Positions 15,083 through 23,017 of a stretch of 34,767 nucleotides of DNA are shown piece by piece. The notes beneath the pieces are model-generated. The model saw only the letters and a program-made list of their open reading frames with translations. It was not told where the DNA came from and did no database searches. The translations under genes were made by a program, and so were the position numbers. Numbering within the stretch: the stretch's first letter is position 1; every line of letters begins with the position of its first letter. Source of the DNA: Butyrivibrio sp. (GTDB lineage: Bacteria; Bacillota; Clostridia; Lachnospirales; Lachnospiraceae); the NCBI GenBank assembly GCA_017413105.1, contig JAFPVA010000112.1, forward strand, positions 1-34,767, given 5' to 3'.

Positions 15083-16480
15083 TTATCGTGTATGTTCATG
15101 TTCCTTGTTTTCTTTCTGCTGACCATCGATGCCAAGCATCTGGTCGATGTCATACTTTGCAGTCTGATATAACTGCATATCATTCTTTACTTCTTTGTAT
15201 TCTGCATAGGCAGCTTTCTTTTTAGCCAGGACTTCATCATATTCTGCTGAGAGTTCTTTTACCGACGGAAGCTTTCCTTCGTGGTTGTTAAAAGAATCCT
15301 TTGCAGCTTTGTGAGCCATGATGTCTTCCTTATGCTCTGCAAAAAACTTTTTGCTGTAACCGGACTTGCGATAATCAGCATATACATCCCTGGTCCTGGC
15401 ATAAGTGATGATGTTGCTGCGAAGCTCTGAGATTTCCTTAAGCCTTTTCTCATATTTTTTTATGTCAGAACTAAGTTTGCTGAAACGATCCGAAGTGTCT
15501 CCTGCTCTTTTTTCCAGTTCGTTGTAACTACGAAGTCCCTGCTCCTGAAAAAAAAGAATTGCCTTCATGACATTTTTTACATTGAACTTCTTAGCCCACA
15601 ATTCATAGCCTGGACCTTTTCCTTTTGCAATGATGTCCTGAAGATTAAGGAGAAGGTCGAAGCTGTCATCCCTGTAAAATGGCTTGCTGTCTTTTTTCAT
15701 GTCAGCGCCTTTGGCAACACCCTCTATCTTTTTTACCAGCTCGTCCTGAGTGTAACCTTTTCCCAGAGATCTGAACCGGATGAAGCGCTGCTGACCATTC
15801 CCTCTGACAGAAATATGTTTGCCACGCTTTATCTCGTACCCTGAAGAAGCTAACTCTTTCAAAAAGTCATCAAAAGTCTTTGGTTTTTTTGAAAGAGCGA
15901 TGTCGATTGCCTCACGAAGTTTATCACGAAAGCTCGGCCCATTATCTTCATGGATGTAAGTTGTCTTACTGTGATAAGGAGCCGGAGCTATAACGGAATA
16001 ACCATTTTCCATGCAGATTATGTTGGAAAGTTTTCCAAGAGCAATACCAGAGCCCCAGAAGTTTCTGAATTTCTTTTGGCAGTCTAGTGTTGTGGAATTA
16101 AAGATCACATGATTATGGATGTGTTTCTTATCGGTATGAGTCGCAACGATGAAAGCATGATTACCTTTTGTAAATCTCATGGCAGTCTCATATCCGATTC
16201 TGTTTGCTTCCTTCGGTGTAATTTCTCCAGGCTTAAAAGACTGCCTAATCTGATATGCTATTACATTGTCAGTTCTTTTTCGCCCGGTCATCTGCTCATA
16301 ATCCCTTTTTGAAACTGCGAACTCTTCATCCACTGTCTTAGGATCACAGGCATACGAAGTTACATAAGTACCATTCTCTGTTTTGTCCGGGTTCATTGCA
16401 TAATCAGTTCTCTCACCAATGCACTTGTTCAGAGTCCTGCCCTTATTCTGATGTAATGCAATAAGTCTTGTTGCCGCCAT
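15083..16480 (-). CDS. Relaxase/mobilization nuclease, MOBP-like
   Basis: The 465-residue protein begins ATRLIALHQNKGRTLNKCIGERTDYAMNPDKT and carries the histidine triad in a metal-binding motif at 115-124 (HTDKKHIHNH), followed by VIFNSTT; Y27 is a candidate nicking tyrosine. This is the relaxase pattern of PF03432 proteins, which nick oriT, stay covalently attached and lead the DNA into the recipient. Residues 330-440 look like coiled coil. MobC lies just upstream, the usual pairing. The length is in the family range. The stop codon is followed by a gap that leads into the four-dyad region. Confidence 0.93.
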   Translation of the reverse strand: MAATRLIALHQNKGRTLNKCIGERTDYAMNPDKTENGTYVTSYACDPKTVDEEFAVSKRDYEQMTGRKRTDNVIAYQIRQSFKPGEITPKEANRIGYETAMRFTKGNHAFIVATHTDKKHIHNHVIFNSTTLDCQKKFRNFWGSGIALGKLSNIICMENGYSVIAPAPYHSKTTYIHEDNGPSFRDKLREAIDIALSKKPKTFDDFLKELASSGYEIKRGKHISVRGNGQQRFIRFRSLGKGYTQDELVKKIEGVAKGADMKKDSKPFYRDDSFDLLLNLQDIIAKGKGPGYELWAKKFNVKNVMKAILFFQEQGLRSYNELEKRAGDTSDRFSKLSSDIKKYEKRLKEISELRSNIITYARTRDVYADYRKSGYSKKFFAEHKEDIMAHKAAKDSFNNHEGKLPSVKELSAEYDEVLAKKKAAYAEYKEVKNDMQLYQTAKYDIDQMLGIDGQQKENKEHEHTR

Positions 16481-16503
16481 ATTTCTCCCTATGAATCATA
16501 AAA

Positions 16504-16536
16504 GTGCGGCTATAGGATTCTCTCCCATAGCCGCAC
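16504..16536. terminator. Perfect 10-bp hairpin between mobC and the relaxase gene
   Basis: GTGCGGCTAT and ATAGCCGCAC form a perfect 10-bp stem around a 13-base loop. On the minus strand it is followed by TTTTATGATTC, a short T-run, so it may attenuate relaxase transcription. It could also be part of oriT because it sits between the two relaxosome genes. Confidence 0.45.
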
Positions 16537-16539
16537 ATA

Positions 16540-16869
16540 TCACTTTATATTTGATAACCTATCAAGTATCTCTCTGATTTCTTCCCAGATTCCGTCCTGC
16601 TGTTCCTTTAACTGCTGAATGTCATGGAGATAAATACTGCCGGTCTCATTTGCTTTCTTTGCATACTGATTCAGATTGTTGCTATTGATGCGCATGAGTC
16701 TGACAACCTCTTTTACATCAGAAAGGTCCAGCAAAATGATATAGCCATCTATTGCCATCTTCATGATATAGGCGCTCATGTTTTTTACTCCGGCTGTTTC
16801 CATGTTGGCACGGATCTTAGCTTTATCAGCTTCAGAAATCCTAAGATGTATCTCTGTGTTCTTTTCCAT
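16540..16869 (-). CDS. mobC: MobC-like relaxosome accessory protein
   Basis: The 109-residue protein matches the MobC family (PF05713) in size and pattern: IHLRISEADKAKIRANMETAGVKNMSAYIMKMAIDGY is a ribbon-helix-helix DNA-binding segment, followed by VVRLMRINSNNLNQYAKKANETGSIYLHDIQQLK, the family signature. MobC helps the relaxase open and nick oriT. It is encoded directly upstream of the relaxase, across a 59-bp gap containing a hairpin, and 1 bp downstream of the XRE-type gene. Confidence 0.9.
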   Translation of the reverse strand: MEKNTEIHLRISEADKAKIRANMETAGVKNMSAYIMKMAIDGYIILLDLSDVKEVVRLMRINSNNLNQYAKKANETGSIYLHDIQQLKEQQDGIWEEIREILDRLSNIK

Positions 16870-16870
16870 G

Positions 16871-17473
16871 TCACAGCACCAGCTCAGGAGTCAAACTTCG
16901 ATGTGGTCTGTCATCTGTTTCAGGCTTACAGTCGCGAAGCTGCTTCAACAAAGATGTTTTCTCCACTTTCTCTGCTACCTTCTCATGATGCTCTCTGATT
17001 TCCTCTTCGTCGGGAATACCATTACAATTATCATCCCTGAATTTATCAGTATGCTCATCAGCCTTGACGTTGTTAATGATGCCATCAAGATTATTGTCAT
17101 TCTGCTCAATCTGATCTTCCAAACCTCGTCTCACATTTCCAAGAGTGTTCGGATCAAGTTCCTGCGGAAGCTTCATTCCAAATTCAGCCCTGACCTTGTA
17201 CTCGATAAGCGAAAAGACATATGCCGGCATGGTACGGACATCTCGCTCCCAGTCCTGCATCGTCCTATATGGAATACCAAGGTACTCAGAAAATTCATTT
17301 CTGCTCATACCGGTGGACTCACGTAGCTGTATAAATCTTTCGCCCTGAGTCATGTCATTAGTGATCATCGGCATGACATTAGAATCTGCAAACAGTTCTG
17401 TGTGCGGTGCTGCAGGAGCTACTCCATTAACATCGTCCCACTTTTCAATAGGTGTTCCTGTTCTTCTTTCCAT
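16871..17473 (-). CDS. XRE-type HTH protein in the mobilization operon
   Basis: The 200-residue protein has an HTH_XRE-like domain at about 40-100: MTQGERFIQLRESTGMSRNEFSEYLGIPYRTMQDWERDVRTMPAYVFSLIEYKV. The C-terminal half is acidic and polar, with a DDNCNGIPDEEE segment that resembles calcium-binding loops. I start at 17473 because GGGAG precedes it; the frame is open to 17560 but overlaps the upstream gene. It is in the same operon as mobC and may regulate transfer. Confidence 0.8.
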   Translation of the reverse strand: MERRTGTPIEKWDDVNGVAPAAPHTELFADSNVMPMITNDMTQGERFIQLRESTGMSRNEFSEYLGIPYRTMQDWERDVRTMPAYVFSLIEYKVRAEFGMKLPQELDPNTLGNVRRGLEDQIEQNDNNLDGIINNVKADEHTDKFRDDNCNGIPDEEEIREHHEKVAEKVEKTSLLKQLRDCKPETDDRPHRSLTPELVL

Positions 17474-17480
17474 AACAGTA

Positions 17481-17894
17481 TCACTCCCTTCTGTATTTCC
17501 TTTCAGGAAATCGGATCTCGTACTGCACCTTGCCCTCATCATCGTATGTGATATCAACATAGCAGTTAAATGTCTTACCGGTCTTTCTGGACTTACATCC
17601 CATGAGCTTTACAGTTCCACAGTTAAGAAGTTCCTCTGCTATTTCTTTTGTCATCTCCTTACCGATAGCCTGGAAAAACTTATTGTCTTTCCAGATGGCA
17701 AAGCTGCAGTCCATGTTGTCACAGAAATATGCCATGTCTTTTTCAACCACGTTGGTTCCGCAGCAGGGACAAACTCCAACGACATCTGCTGTTTCAGGCA
17801 CTTCTATCTTTTCTTTGTTATCAAAACCTCCAAATGGCAGCTCTTCATCATAAGCTGCCGCATCCATCCAGCCGTCATCATTTACATTTCCCAT
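17481..17894 (-). CDS. Stand-alone topoisomerase III C-terminal zinc domain
   Basis: The 137-residue protein matches the Topo_C_Rpt module of type IA topoisomerases at about 40-130: CPCCGTNVVEKDMAYFCDNMDCSFAIWK with four zinc-ligand cysteines, then the GKEMTKEIAEELLNCGTVKLMGCKSRKTGKTFNCYV part. The catalytic domains (Toprim and the active-site Tyr) are absent, and the N terminus is a normal start with an acidic linker. It is therefore a separate small protein rather than a broken topoisomerase gene, since no remnant lies upstream. It may bind single-stranded DNA during transfer. Confidence 0.75.
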   Translation of the reverse strand: MGNVNDDGWMDAAAYDEELPFGGFDNKEKIEVPETADVVGVCPCCGTNVVEKDMAYFCDNMDCSFAIWKDNKFFQAIGKEMTKEIAEELLNCGTVKLMGCKSRKTGKTFNCYVDITYDDEGKVQYEIRFPERKYRRE

Positions 17895-17899
17895 AATGC

Positions 17900-18229
17900 T
17901 CAGCCCTCCTCTTCATCATCAAAAGAATCTTCGTAAGCACCGGGGCTCAATTCATACTCGTCCTTATACTCGTATCTGTAATCATCGATAAGAATATCCG
18001 CCATGTTCTTCATGGACTCTGTCAGATCCTTTGATGTTTCAAAAAGATCTCTTGTCTCACCAAAAATACTTACTTCTTTTTCCGCAAGATCAAGAGACCT
18101 CTTCATCGTCTGTGCCATGTCTTTTATAAGATGTGCAATATCTGCACCACTCTTTACTGCTTTTAACAGCTTTCTATTTTCCTCATGAAGCTCTATATTG
18201 ATTTCCATTATGTCCTGCTTCTTTGCCAT
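17900..18229 (-). CDS. Hypothetical coiled-coil protein
   Basis: I do not recognise this 109-residue protein. It is largely alpha-helical with heptad-like spacing (IELHEENRKLLKAVKSGADIAHLIKDMAQTMKRSLDLAEKE) and has a very acidic C terminus (DSFDDEEEG). Its ATG overlaps the ArdC-like gene stop by one base, so translation is coupled. It probably acts in the transfer module. Confidence 0.75.
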   Translation of the reverse strand: MAKKQDIMEINIELHEENRKLLKAVKSGADIAHLIKDMAQTMKRSLDLAEKEVSIFGETRDLFETSKDLTESMKNMADILIDDYRYEYKDEYELSPGAYEDSFDDEEEG

Positions 18230-19437
18230 TAGATTGCTACCCCCTTTTCATTGGCTGCACCCCCAGCCGCCTTATCTTTACTTAGCTTTTCCTTTTCAAC
18301 CTTGAGCTTATCCAGAAGAGATGGTCTCTTTCCTCCATTTCCATCAGGAAGGATCCTTACAGTTCCAAGAATCTTCCTTCCAATATTTCCATTAGTAGCT
18401 GGCTTATCAGCAACAACACCCTCATCATCTTTAAGTGGCCAGTCATCACCTGGCTGCTTCTGCTCTTCTCTCTGCTCCTTGGCATATTTTTCAAGCTCTG
18501 CCTCCTGCTCTGGACTCATCTCCTGCGATTTTTCTTTATCAATCATCTTATCTTCTACAGAACGGATGATCATAGCCGATGTGGACCTTATGGTATTAAG
18601 AGCAGCCTTCAGTTCCTTCATGGACTCATCCGTAGTGTATGACGCAAGATAAGGAAAAGAATAAGCCCCAGTATCATACCCAAAGAAATTAAGTACTACT
18701 GCTGCCGTTCCTTCAGCTTCAATTTCTTTTCTGTTCTTACTAATGTCTTTTCCAGCATCGGCATGAAGCTTCGCGTGAACCACTTCATGAAGGCAAGTCT
18801 TAAGAGTCTGCAGCTCAGACATATCCTTCTGAATTGCTATTCTCTTTTCAGCCACATGGTAGTAGCCCTTGGCTCCCGTAGTGATATCCTCATATCCGAT
18901 TGGAACAGGACTGATATCCCTTATCACACCCATGAGAATAGAGAACTTATTAACATCGCCCTTTAGCTCATCTATGCCGAGTTTGGGAAGTTCTTTTCCT
19001 TCTGTCTGCGATACATCAAAGGTACTTTCAGCCTTAAATCCCATGAGATTAAGTTCCTGTTTTTCCTTTACAGGTTCGCCATCTTTATCCAGGACTACCT
19101 TTCCGTTGGCATCCAGCTTGTCCACTTCCTTTTCAATGGTATATGGAGCAGGTGCTATTACCTTGATTCCCTTTTCACCCTTTTTCACATAGCGCCCCAT
19201 CTTTTTCCAAGCGCTATAACTCTGGCATAAAGTTGCGTCAGGCTTCTGCATGGAAATTAGGATGCAGTTATTCAGAGAGTAATGAGGAAACTTTGCCATT
19301 GTTGCTAAAAGAGTCTTGAACTCTGCACTGCTCCTAACAGACTTAACACCAACTTCAAGCTGGTCTGTCAGCTCTTTCAGTCTGTCTTCACGACTTTTGA
19401 AGTTCATGTTCTGGGCATTATTATTTGTTTCAGCCAT
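18229..19437 (-). CDS. ArdC-like antirestriction protein
   Basis: The 402-residue protein has an ArdC N-terminal ssDNA-binding domain (about 18-100: REDRLKELTDQLEVG, the LATMAKFPHYSLNNCILISMQKP motif, and WKKMGRYVKKGEKGIKVIAP) and a zinc metallopeptidase-like motif HEVVH at 217-221 within TCLHEVVHAKLHADAG. ArdC proteins protect incoming single-stranded DNA during transfer. A long acidic and basic C-terminal tail (300-402) is additional. It lies in the transfer operon, coupled to the next gene by a one-base overlap. Confidence 0.85.
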   Translation of the reverse strand: MAETNNNAQNMNFKSREDRLKELTDQLEVGVKSVRSSAEFKTLLATMAKFPHYSLNNCILISMQKPDATLCQSYSAWKKMGRYVKKGEKGIKVIAPAPYTIEKEVDKLDANGKVVLDKDGEPVKEKQELNLMGFKAESTFDVSQTEGKELPKLGIDELKGDVNKFSILMGVIRDISPVPIGYEDITTGAKGYYHVAEKRIAIQKDMSELQTLKTCLHEVVHAKLHADAGKDISKNRKEIEAEGTAAVVLNFFGYDTGAYSFPYLASYTTDESMKELKAALNTIRSTSAMIIRSVEDKMIDKEKSQEMSPEQEAELEKYAKEQREEQKQPGDDWPLKDDEGVVADKPATNGNIGRKILGTVRILPDGNGGKRPSLLDKLKVEKEKLSKDKAAGGAANEKGVAI

Positions 19438-19447
19438 TCAGATCACC

Positions 19448-19561
19448 TCACTTTGATTTCTTTGGTGCTTTAACTGAAGAAGGAGCCTGCTTAGCAGACT
19501 CCTCCTTTGCAGCTTTCTTTGCTGCCTGTGCATATGAAATGTATCTTGATTTACGTGCCAT
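19448..19561 (-). CDS. Small basic protein
   Basis: A 37-residue lysine- and alanine-rich peptide (MARKSRYISYAQAAKKAAKE and onward, ending KAPKKSK). Its ATG overlaps the stop codon of the 182-residue gene by one base (TGATG), and the ArdC-like gene follows 10 bp after its stop. The tight coupling supports it as a real gene. Its charge suggests nucleic acid binding; function unknown. Confidence 0.55.
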   Translation of the reverse strand: MARKSRYISYAQAAKKAAKEESAKQAPSSVKAPKKSK

Positions 19562-20109
19562 CACTCATCCTCCTCGCCGCAACAACCATCGCAGATATCA
19601 CAGAGTCTAAAGTAAAGATCTTCTTCATCAAAGCAGAAGTCTTCTCTGTCAGTGAGCGTTCCTATCTCAGTTTTATACTCTGAGCAAATGTTTCCATGTC
19701 CCATACGGATGGATTTCACAAGAACGATATCTCCATCTGTCAACAGATATATCTGGTTTCTGTCGAGAACATCAGTCACACCATCATAGTGTGCACACTC
19801 GATTTCTTCATAGATTTTTACTGCAGGGCAATAAAACAGCCCTTCAGGAATGATATCTATACCTTTTTCATAAGTCTTGATAACCGGAATAAACTCTCGA
19901 AAGCACTCATAAATATTGGGACAGAGCTTTTCTGTATATCTATCAGCAAGAGCTTTAATAATGACTTCGTCATCCTCATGCTCATATCCATCACGACCAC
20001 CAGTGTATTTTAAGAGATCCATCCACTGGCTATATTCCAAAAAGCCAAAGAGTTTTACAAGAGACTCATGTAGTTTTTCTTTAGGAAATTTCTTTTCATC
20101 TATCATCAC
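19561..20109 (-). CDS. Hypothetical protein in the transfer operon
   Basis: I do not recognise this 182-residue acidic protein. The end is rich in Cys and Asp/Glu (LYFRLCDICDGCCGEEDE), with three to four cysteines that could bind a metal. The rest looks globular with a YFCPAV-like hydrophobic core. It overlaps the DUF4366 gene stop by 4 bp (ATGA). Confidence 0.75.
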   Translation of the reverse strand: MMIDEKKFPKEKLHESLVKLFGFLEYSQWMDLLKYTGGRDGYEHEDDEVIIKALADRYTEKLCPNIYECFREFIPVIKTYEKGIDIIPEGLFYCPAVKIYEEIECAHYDGVTDVLDRNQIYLLTDGDIVLVKSIRMGHGNICSEYKTEIGTLTDREDFCFDEEDLYFRLCDICDGCCGEEDE

Positions 20110-20897
20110 TCATCCCCCTCATCATAGGACTGCTCTTCTCCGGTATCATCATAAGAAGATTCCTCATCTTCACTAAGGCTCTTAAGATAATCTTCATCCT
20201 CATAGTCCTCGTCAGGGTCAGGCAAAGTATTTTTCTTTTTGGAATTTTTAGTAGATGTGTAATACATAAATCCACCAGCGGCGCCAAGTCCAAGAATCAA
20301 TATAATAGCCATGATGCCATTCACATTTACGTCCTTCTTTGGCTCCGTCTCTGGTTCAGGTTCTTTTACCGGCTCAGGTTCCGGCTCAGGCGCAGGAACA
20401 ACAGGCTTCTCTTCTACCTTTTCCTCTACCTTACCTTTTCCTGTTACTGCAATATATTCACTGACCTGGTCCTCATCCATCAGGGACAAAAGATCCGACT
20501 CATCCACCATGTTAAGGAAGTGTACCTTCTCGTTGCCGTCATCGTCACGGTCAATGATGATGTAGAAATAATTGCCATTCTTAGTCATGACTGTGATGAA
20601 CTGCTTGCCACCAGCTTCAAGACTGCCGTAGTCATCCACCAGCTCCATGTTCCCGTCAGGAGTAAGTGGCCCCCACTTCTCCTCGATCTCAGGCTCTTTA
20701 CCCTCGCAGTTACGATAGTCCTTCTTACAGAGCTTGCACTCCTCATTAACATGGTCTTCTGTACACTTTTCCTCGCAGATACAGTCATAACCACCGGCTG
20801 CAGCTGTAACAGGATTCAAATAAAAAAGTGACCCGCAAAGAGCCACTGACATGCCAAGAACTTTTAACCTGGCAGCTATAGAATTAATAAACTTCAT
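20106..20897 (-). CDS. DUF4366 membrane protein of the transfer system
   Basis: The 263-residue protein has a signal peptide (LKVLGMSVALCGSLFYLNPVTAAAG, about 12-36), a Cys-rich segment at 38-70, and the DUF4366 core (about 75-160: WGPLTPDGNMELVDDYGSLEAGGKQFITVMTKNGNYFYIIIDRDDDGNEKVHFLNMVDE). A Pro/Glu linker and a transmembrane segment (about 193-215, IMAIILILGLGAAGGFMYY) follow, with an acidic cytoplasmic tail. It is anchored outside the membrane, next to DUF4315, as in other Tn1549/CTn-type ICEs. The exact role is unknown. Confidence 0.9.
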   Translation of the reverse strand: MKFINSIAARLKVLGMSVALCGSLFYLNPVTAAAGGYDCICEEKCTEDHVNEECKLCKKDYRNCEGKEPEIEEKWGPLTPDGNMELVDDYGSLEAGGKQFITVMTKNGNYFYIIIDRDDDGNEKVHFLNMVDESDLLSLMDEDQVSEYIAVTGKGKVEEKVEEKPVVPAPEPEPEPVKEPEPETEPKKDVNVNGIMAIILILGLGAAGGFMYYTSTKNSKKKNTLPDPDEDYEDEDYLKSLSEDEESSYDDTGEEQSYDEGDE

Positions 20898-21225
20898 TTA
20901 AAACATCCCCCTCAATCTTGATATCGTTATTGTCTGCAGTGTCCTTAGCACTGCCAAAAGGCTCTCTCTTCTCAGAGTTCTTTTCAGAATTCTTGTCTGT
21001 TGCAGGGCTCTTCTTAGGAGCAGGCTTTCTTTCCTCTTCAATATATCCAAGTCTCTCCGCTGCCTTTTCCGGAGTAAGCTGCAAAAGATTCATTACTCCG
21101 ACCATTGTTGTAGCCTCTTCTGATCTGATATTTTCGTCCAGTGCATCGACCTTTTTCTGGAACTCTTCAATCTTTTTAATGTAGCGTTCCCGGTCAGCCC
21201 TGTACTTTCTTAGCTTTTCAAACAT
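20884..21225 (-). CDS. DUF4315 protein
   Basis: The 113-residue protein opens with a coiled coil (LRKYRADRERYIKKIEEFQKKVDALDENIRSEEATTMVGVMNLLQLTPEKAAERL, residues 4-60), the DUF4315 pattern, then a K/S/P-rich linker. It is a conserved neighbour of DUF4366 in Gram-positive ICEs. It overlaps the next gene by 14 bp. Its biochemical function is unknown. Confidence 0.85.
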   Translation of the reverse strand: MFEKLRKYRADRERYIKKIEEFQKKVDALDENIRSEEATTMVGVMNLLQLTPEKAAERLGYIEEERKPAPKKSPATDKNSEKNSEKREPFGSAKDTADNNDIKIEGDVLNEVY

Positions 21226-21239
21226 ATTCCCTCCATGAT

Positions 21240-22994
21240 TTAAGGCAGACGGCCAAATCCAAGATAATGGCTCTGCCAGTATGGTGTATTGATTGATGAA
21301 TAATGAATAGGATTTCCGGCATGGATCATCATTCCATTTCCGACATATATGCCTACATGGCTTGCCCCTGGTGTATCATAAGTACCCTGAAAAAAGACAA
21401 GGTCTCCCGGCTTTGCTTCTGACGCAGGAACATTTCCTGTGATGGCACGAAGGCCATTAGCTGTCTGTCTCCCCACATTCCAGCCATTGCCACAGTGATT
21501 GATCACGTAACTTACAAATCCTGAACAGTCAAAGCCATCAGGTGAGTATCCTCCCCACACATAAGACACACCCAAATACCTCTCAGCTTCGTGGAGCATA
21601 CGGGCAAACTCTTCATCAGTAAGATATTCTCCAGGCACATGATAATCGTCATAGTCCCCAGGTCTCGAACCAGGTATGCCGTAGATATCATCCTCTCCAA
21701 AGAGGTATTTCTTATTTCCGAATGTCTCAAGGAGCACCTCGTATCTTGCCATCTCATCATCCGTAAATCCAAGCTCTTCAACCACATGTTCAAGTCCATG
21801 ATTAACAAGATAGATGTCGCAGATGTAATATTCATATTCTTCGATATAGGTGTAATCCTCATAGTACCCGCCTTCAGCATAAGAGTCGTCTTCAACCCAT
21901 CTGGTATCTTCTACTTCACGTTCCCTTGTCTCTACTGTTTCCTCATATGAAATCTCATACTGAAGCTCGAAGATTTCCTGTATCTTGGCCTGTACTTCAG
22001 ACTGTGTATATGACTCGAAGATGACTGTAAGTATCGCTGCAAGCTGATAAGGATTGTGACCCATTTCGTCCAGATGGTAATTGATCTCATCGTAATCAGC
22101 ATGGTCCTCAGCTATTTCATCAACCTCGTCCATAAGACCTTCTTCCAGTTCCTTGTAATCATCTTCCACGGCAAGTATATCCTCATCCTTTGCAGTAAAA
22201 GATGTTGCAACAGTAATGTCACCACCACCGGCTCCAAGGGCTGAACATGAATTCATCATTCCAGAGAAGACCAGGATCAGTATAAGGATAGCTGCAATGA
22301 TAAGGGAAATCACAGGATTGTCTTTTACAAACTCCTGTATCTTCTCAGCAAGAAGTCCCACCATATCCTCTGCCTTGTCCGTGATCTTACGACCTATCTT
22401 CCCTGTATTCTCTGCAGCTTTGGCATTCCTTGATGCCGCTTTCCTCTGCATTTCCTTTTTCATTTTTTCCTTTGCAGCCTTTTCAGCAGCACCTTCAGCA
22501 TCCTTACCCTGATGGAGCTTATTGCTATACTTGCTGTTTTTCACTTTGCTTGTAACACGGCTGACTGCACCACTGGCCACATAACCGCCGGCTTCAAATG
22601 CTTCCTCCGCAACACTGCTCTCATCCTTGTTCTGGTCCTCACTGTTGGCTCCGGAAATATCACTGGCAAAAGAAGCTGCAGCACCGACTTTTCTAACAGC
22701 TTCTGAAATTCCAGCTTTTGTCCTCTCCCTTGCTACCTTCTGTTCTGATTTCTTAGCAGAATCCTTCTGTTTTCTTACTTTCTCAGCATTTGCAGTCTGC
22801 TTTTTTACTTTCTCATGGCGGATATCCTCAGAAGTTTTTCTTTCAGTATTTTTCTTTGAACGCTCCTGTCTGAACTTTTCGCCATAATACTTCTGCGCTG
22901 ATTCCTTATTACGGAGCTTATCAGCATGTGTCCTCTCTCTTTGGGTTGCCCCCTTATTCTTGGAATTATCCCTTGTGAATAAGCTTTCATCCAT
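21240..22994 (-). CDS. NlpC/P60 cell-wall hydrolase of the transfer apparatus (CD1108-like)
   Basis: The 584-residue protein has a basic, low-complexity N-terminal 210 residues, one transmembrane helix at about 225-245 (NPVISLIIAAILILILVFSG), an acidic extracellular linker and a C-terminal NlpC/P60 domain (about 465-584). The catalytic Cys is in FDCSGF (about 490), with His in ASHVGIYVG (about 546) and a second His in IHAGN (about 558). It opens peptidoglycan for the mating channel. I start at the ATG at 22994, with GGGGAG upstream. Order VirB4, NlpC/P60, DUF4315, DUF4366 is canonical. Confidence 0.92.
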   Translation of the reverse strand: MDESLFTRDNSKNKGATQRERTHADKLRNKESAQKYYGEKFRQERSKKNTERKTSEDIRHEKVKKQTANAEKVRKQKDSAKKSEQKVARERTKAGISEAVRKVGAAASFASDISGANSEDQNKDESSVAEEAFEAGGYVASGAVSRVTSKVKNSKYSNKLHQGKDAEGAAEKAAKEKMKKEMQRKAASRNAKAAENTGKIGRKITDKAEDMVGLLAEKIQEFVKDNPVISLIIAAILILILVFSGMMNSCSALGAGGGDITVATSFTAKDEDILAVEDDYKELEEGLMDEVDEIAEDHADYDEINYHLDEMGHNPYQLAAILTVIFESYTQSEVQAKIQEIFELQYEISYEETVETREREVEDTRWVEDDSYAEGGYYEDYTYIEEYEYYICDIYLVNHGLEHVVEELGFTDDEMARYEVLLETFGNKKYLFGEDDIYGIPGSRPGDYDDYHVPGEYLTDEEFARMLHEAERYLGVSYVWGGYSPDGFDCSGFVSYVINHCGNGWNVGRQTANGLRAITGNVPASEAKPGDLVFFQGTYDTPGASHVGIYVGNGMMIHAGNPIHYSSINTPYWQSHYLGFGRLP

Positions 22995-23017
22995 CACTCA
23001 TCTCCCCATAAAACAGC

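Noticed and set aside
14725-15225. 166-codon open frame on the plus strand
   Set aside because: Antisense to the relaxase and MT-A70 genes and the dyad region; no motif or ribosome binding site.
16871-17560. 229-codon extended start for the XRE-type gene
   Set aside because: The extension overlaps the topoisomerase-domain gene and lacks a ribosome binding site; the ATG at 17473 has GGGAG in place.
21512-21895. 127-codon minus-strand frame in the NlpC/P60 gene
   Set aside because: Out-of-frame shadow of a gene with an intact catalytic domain.
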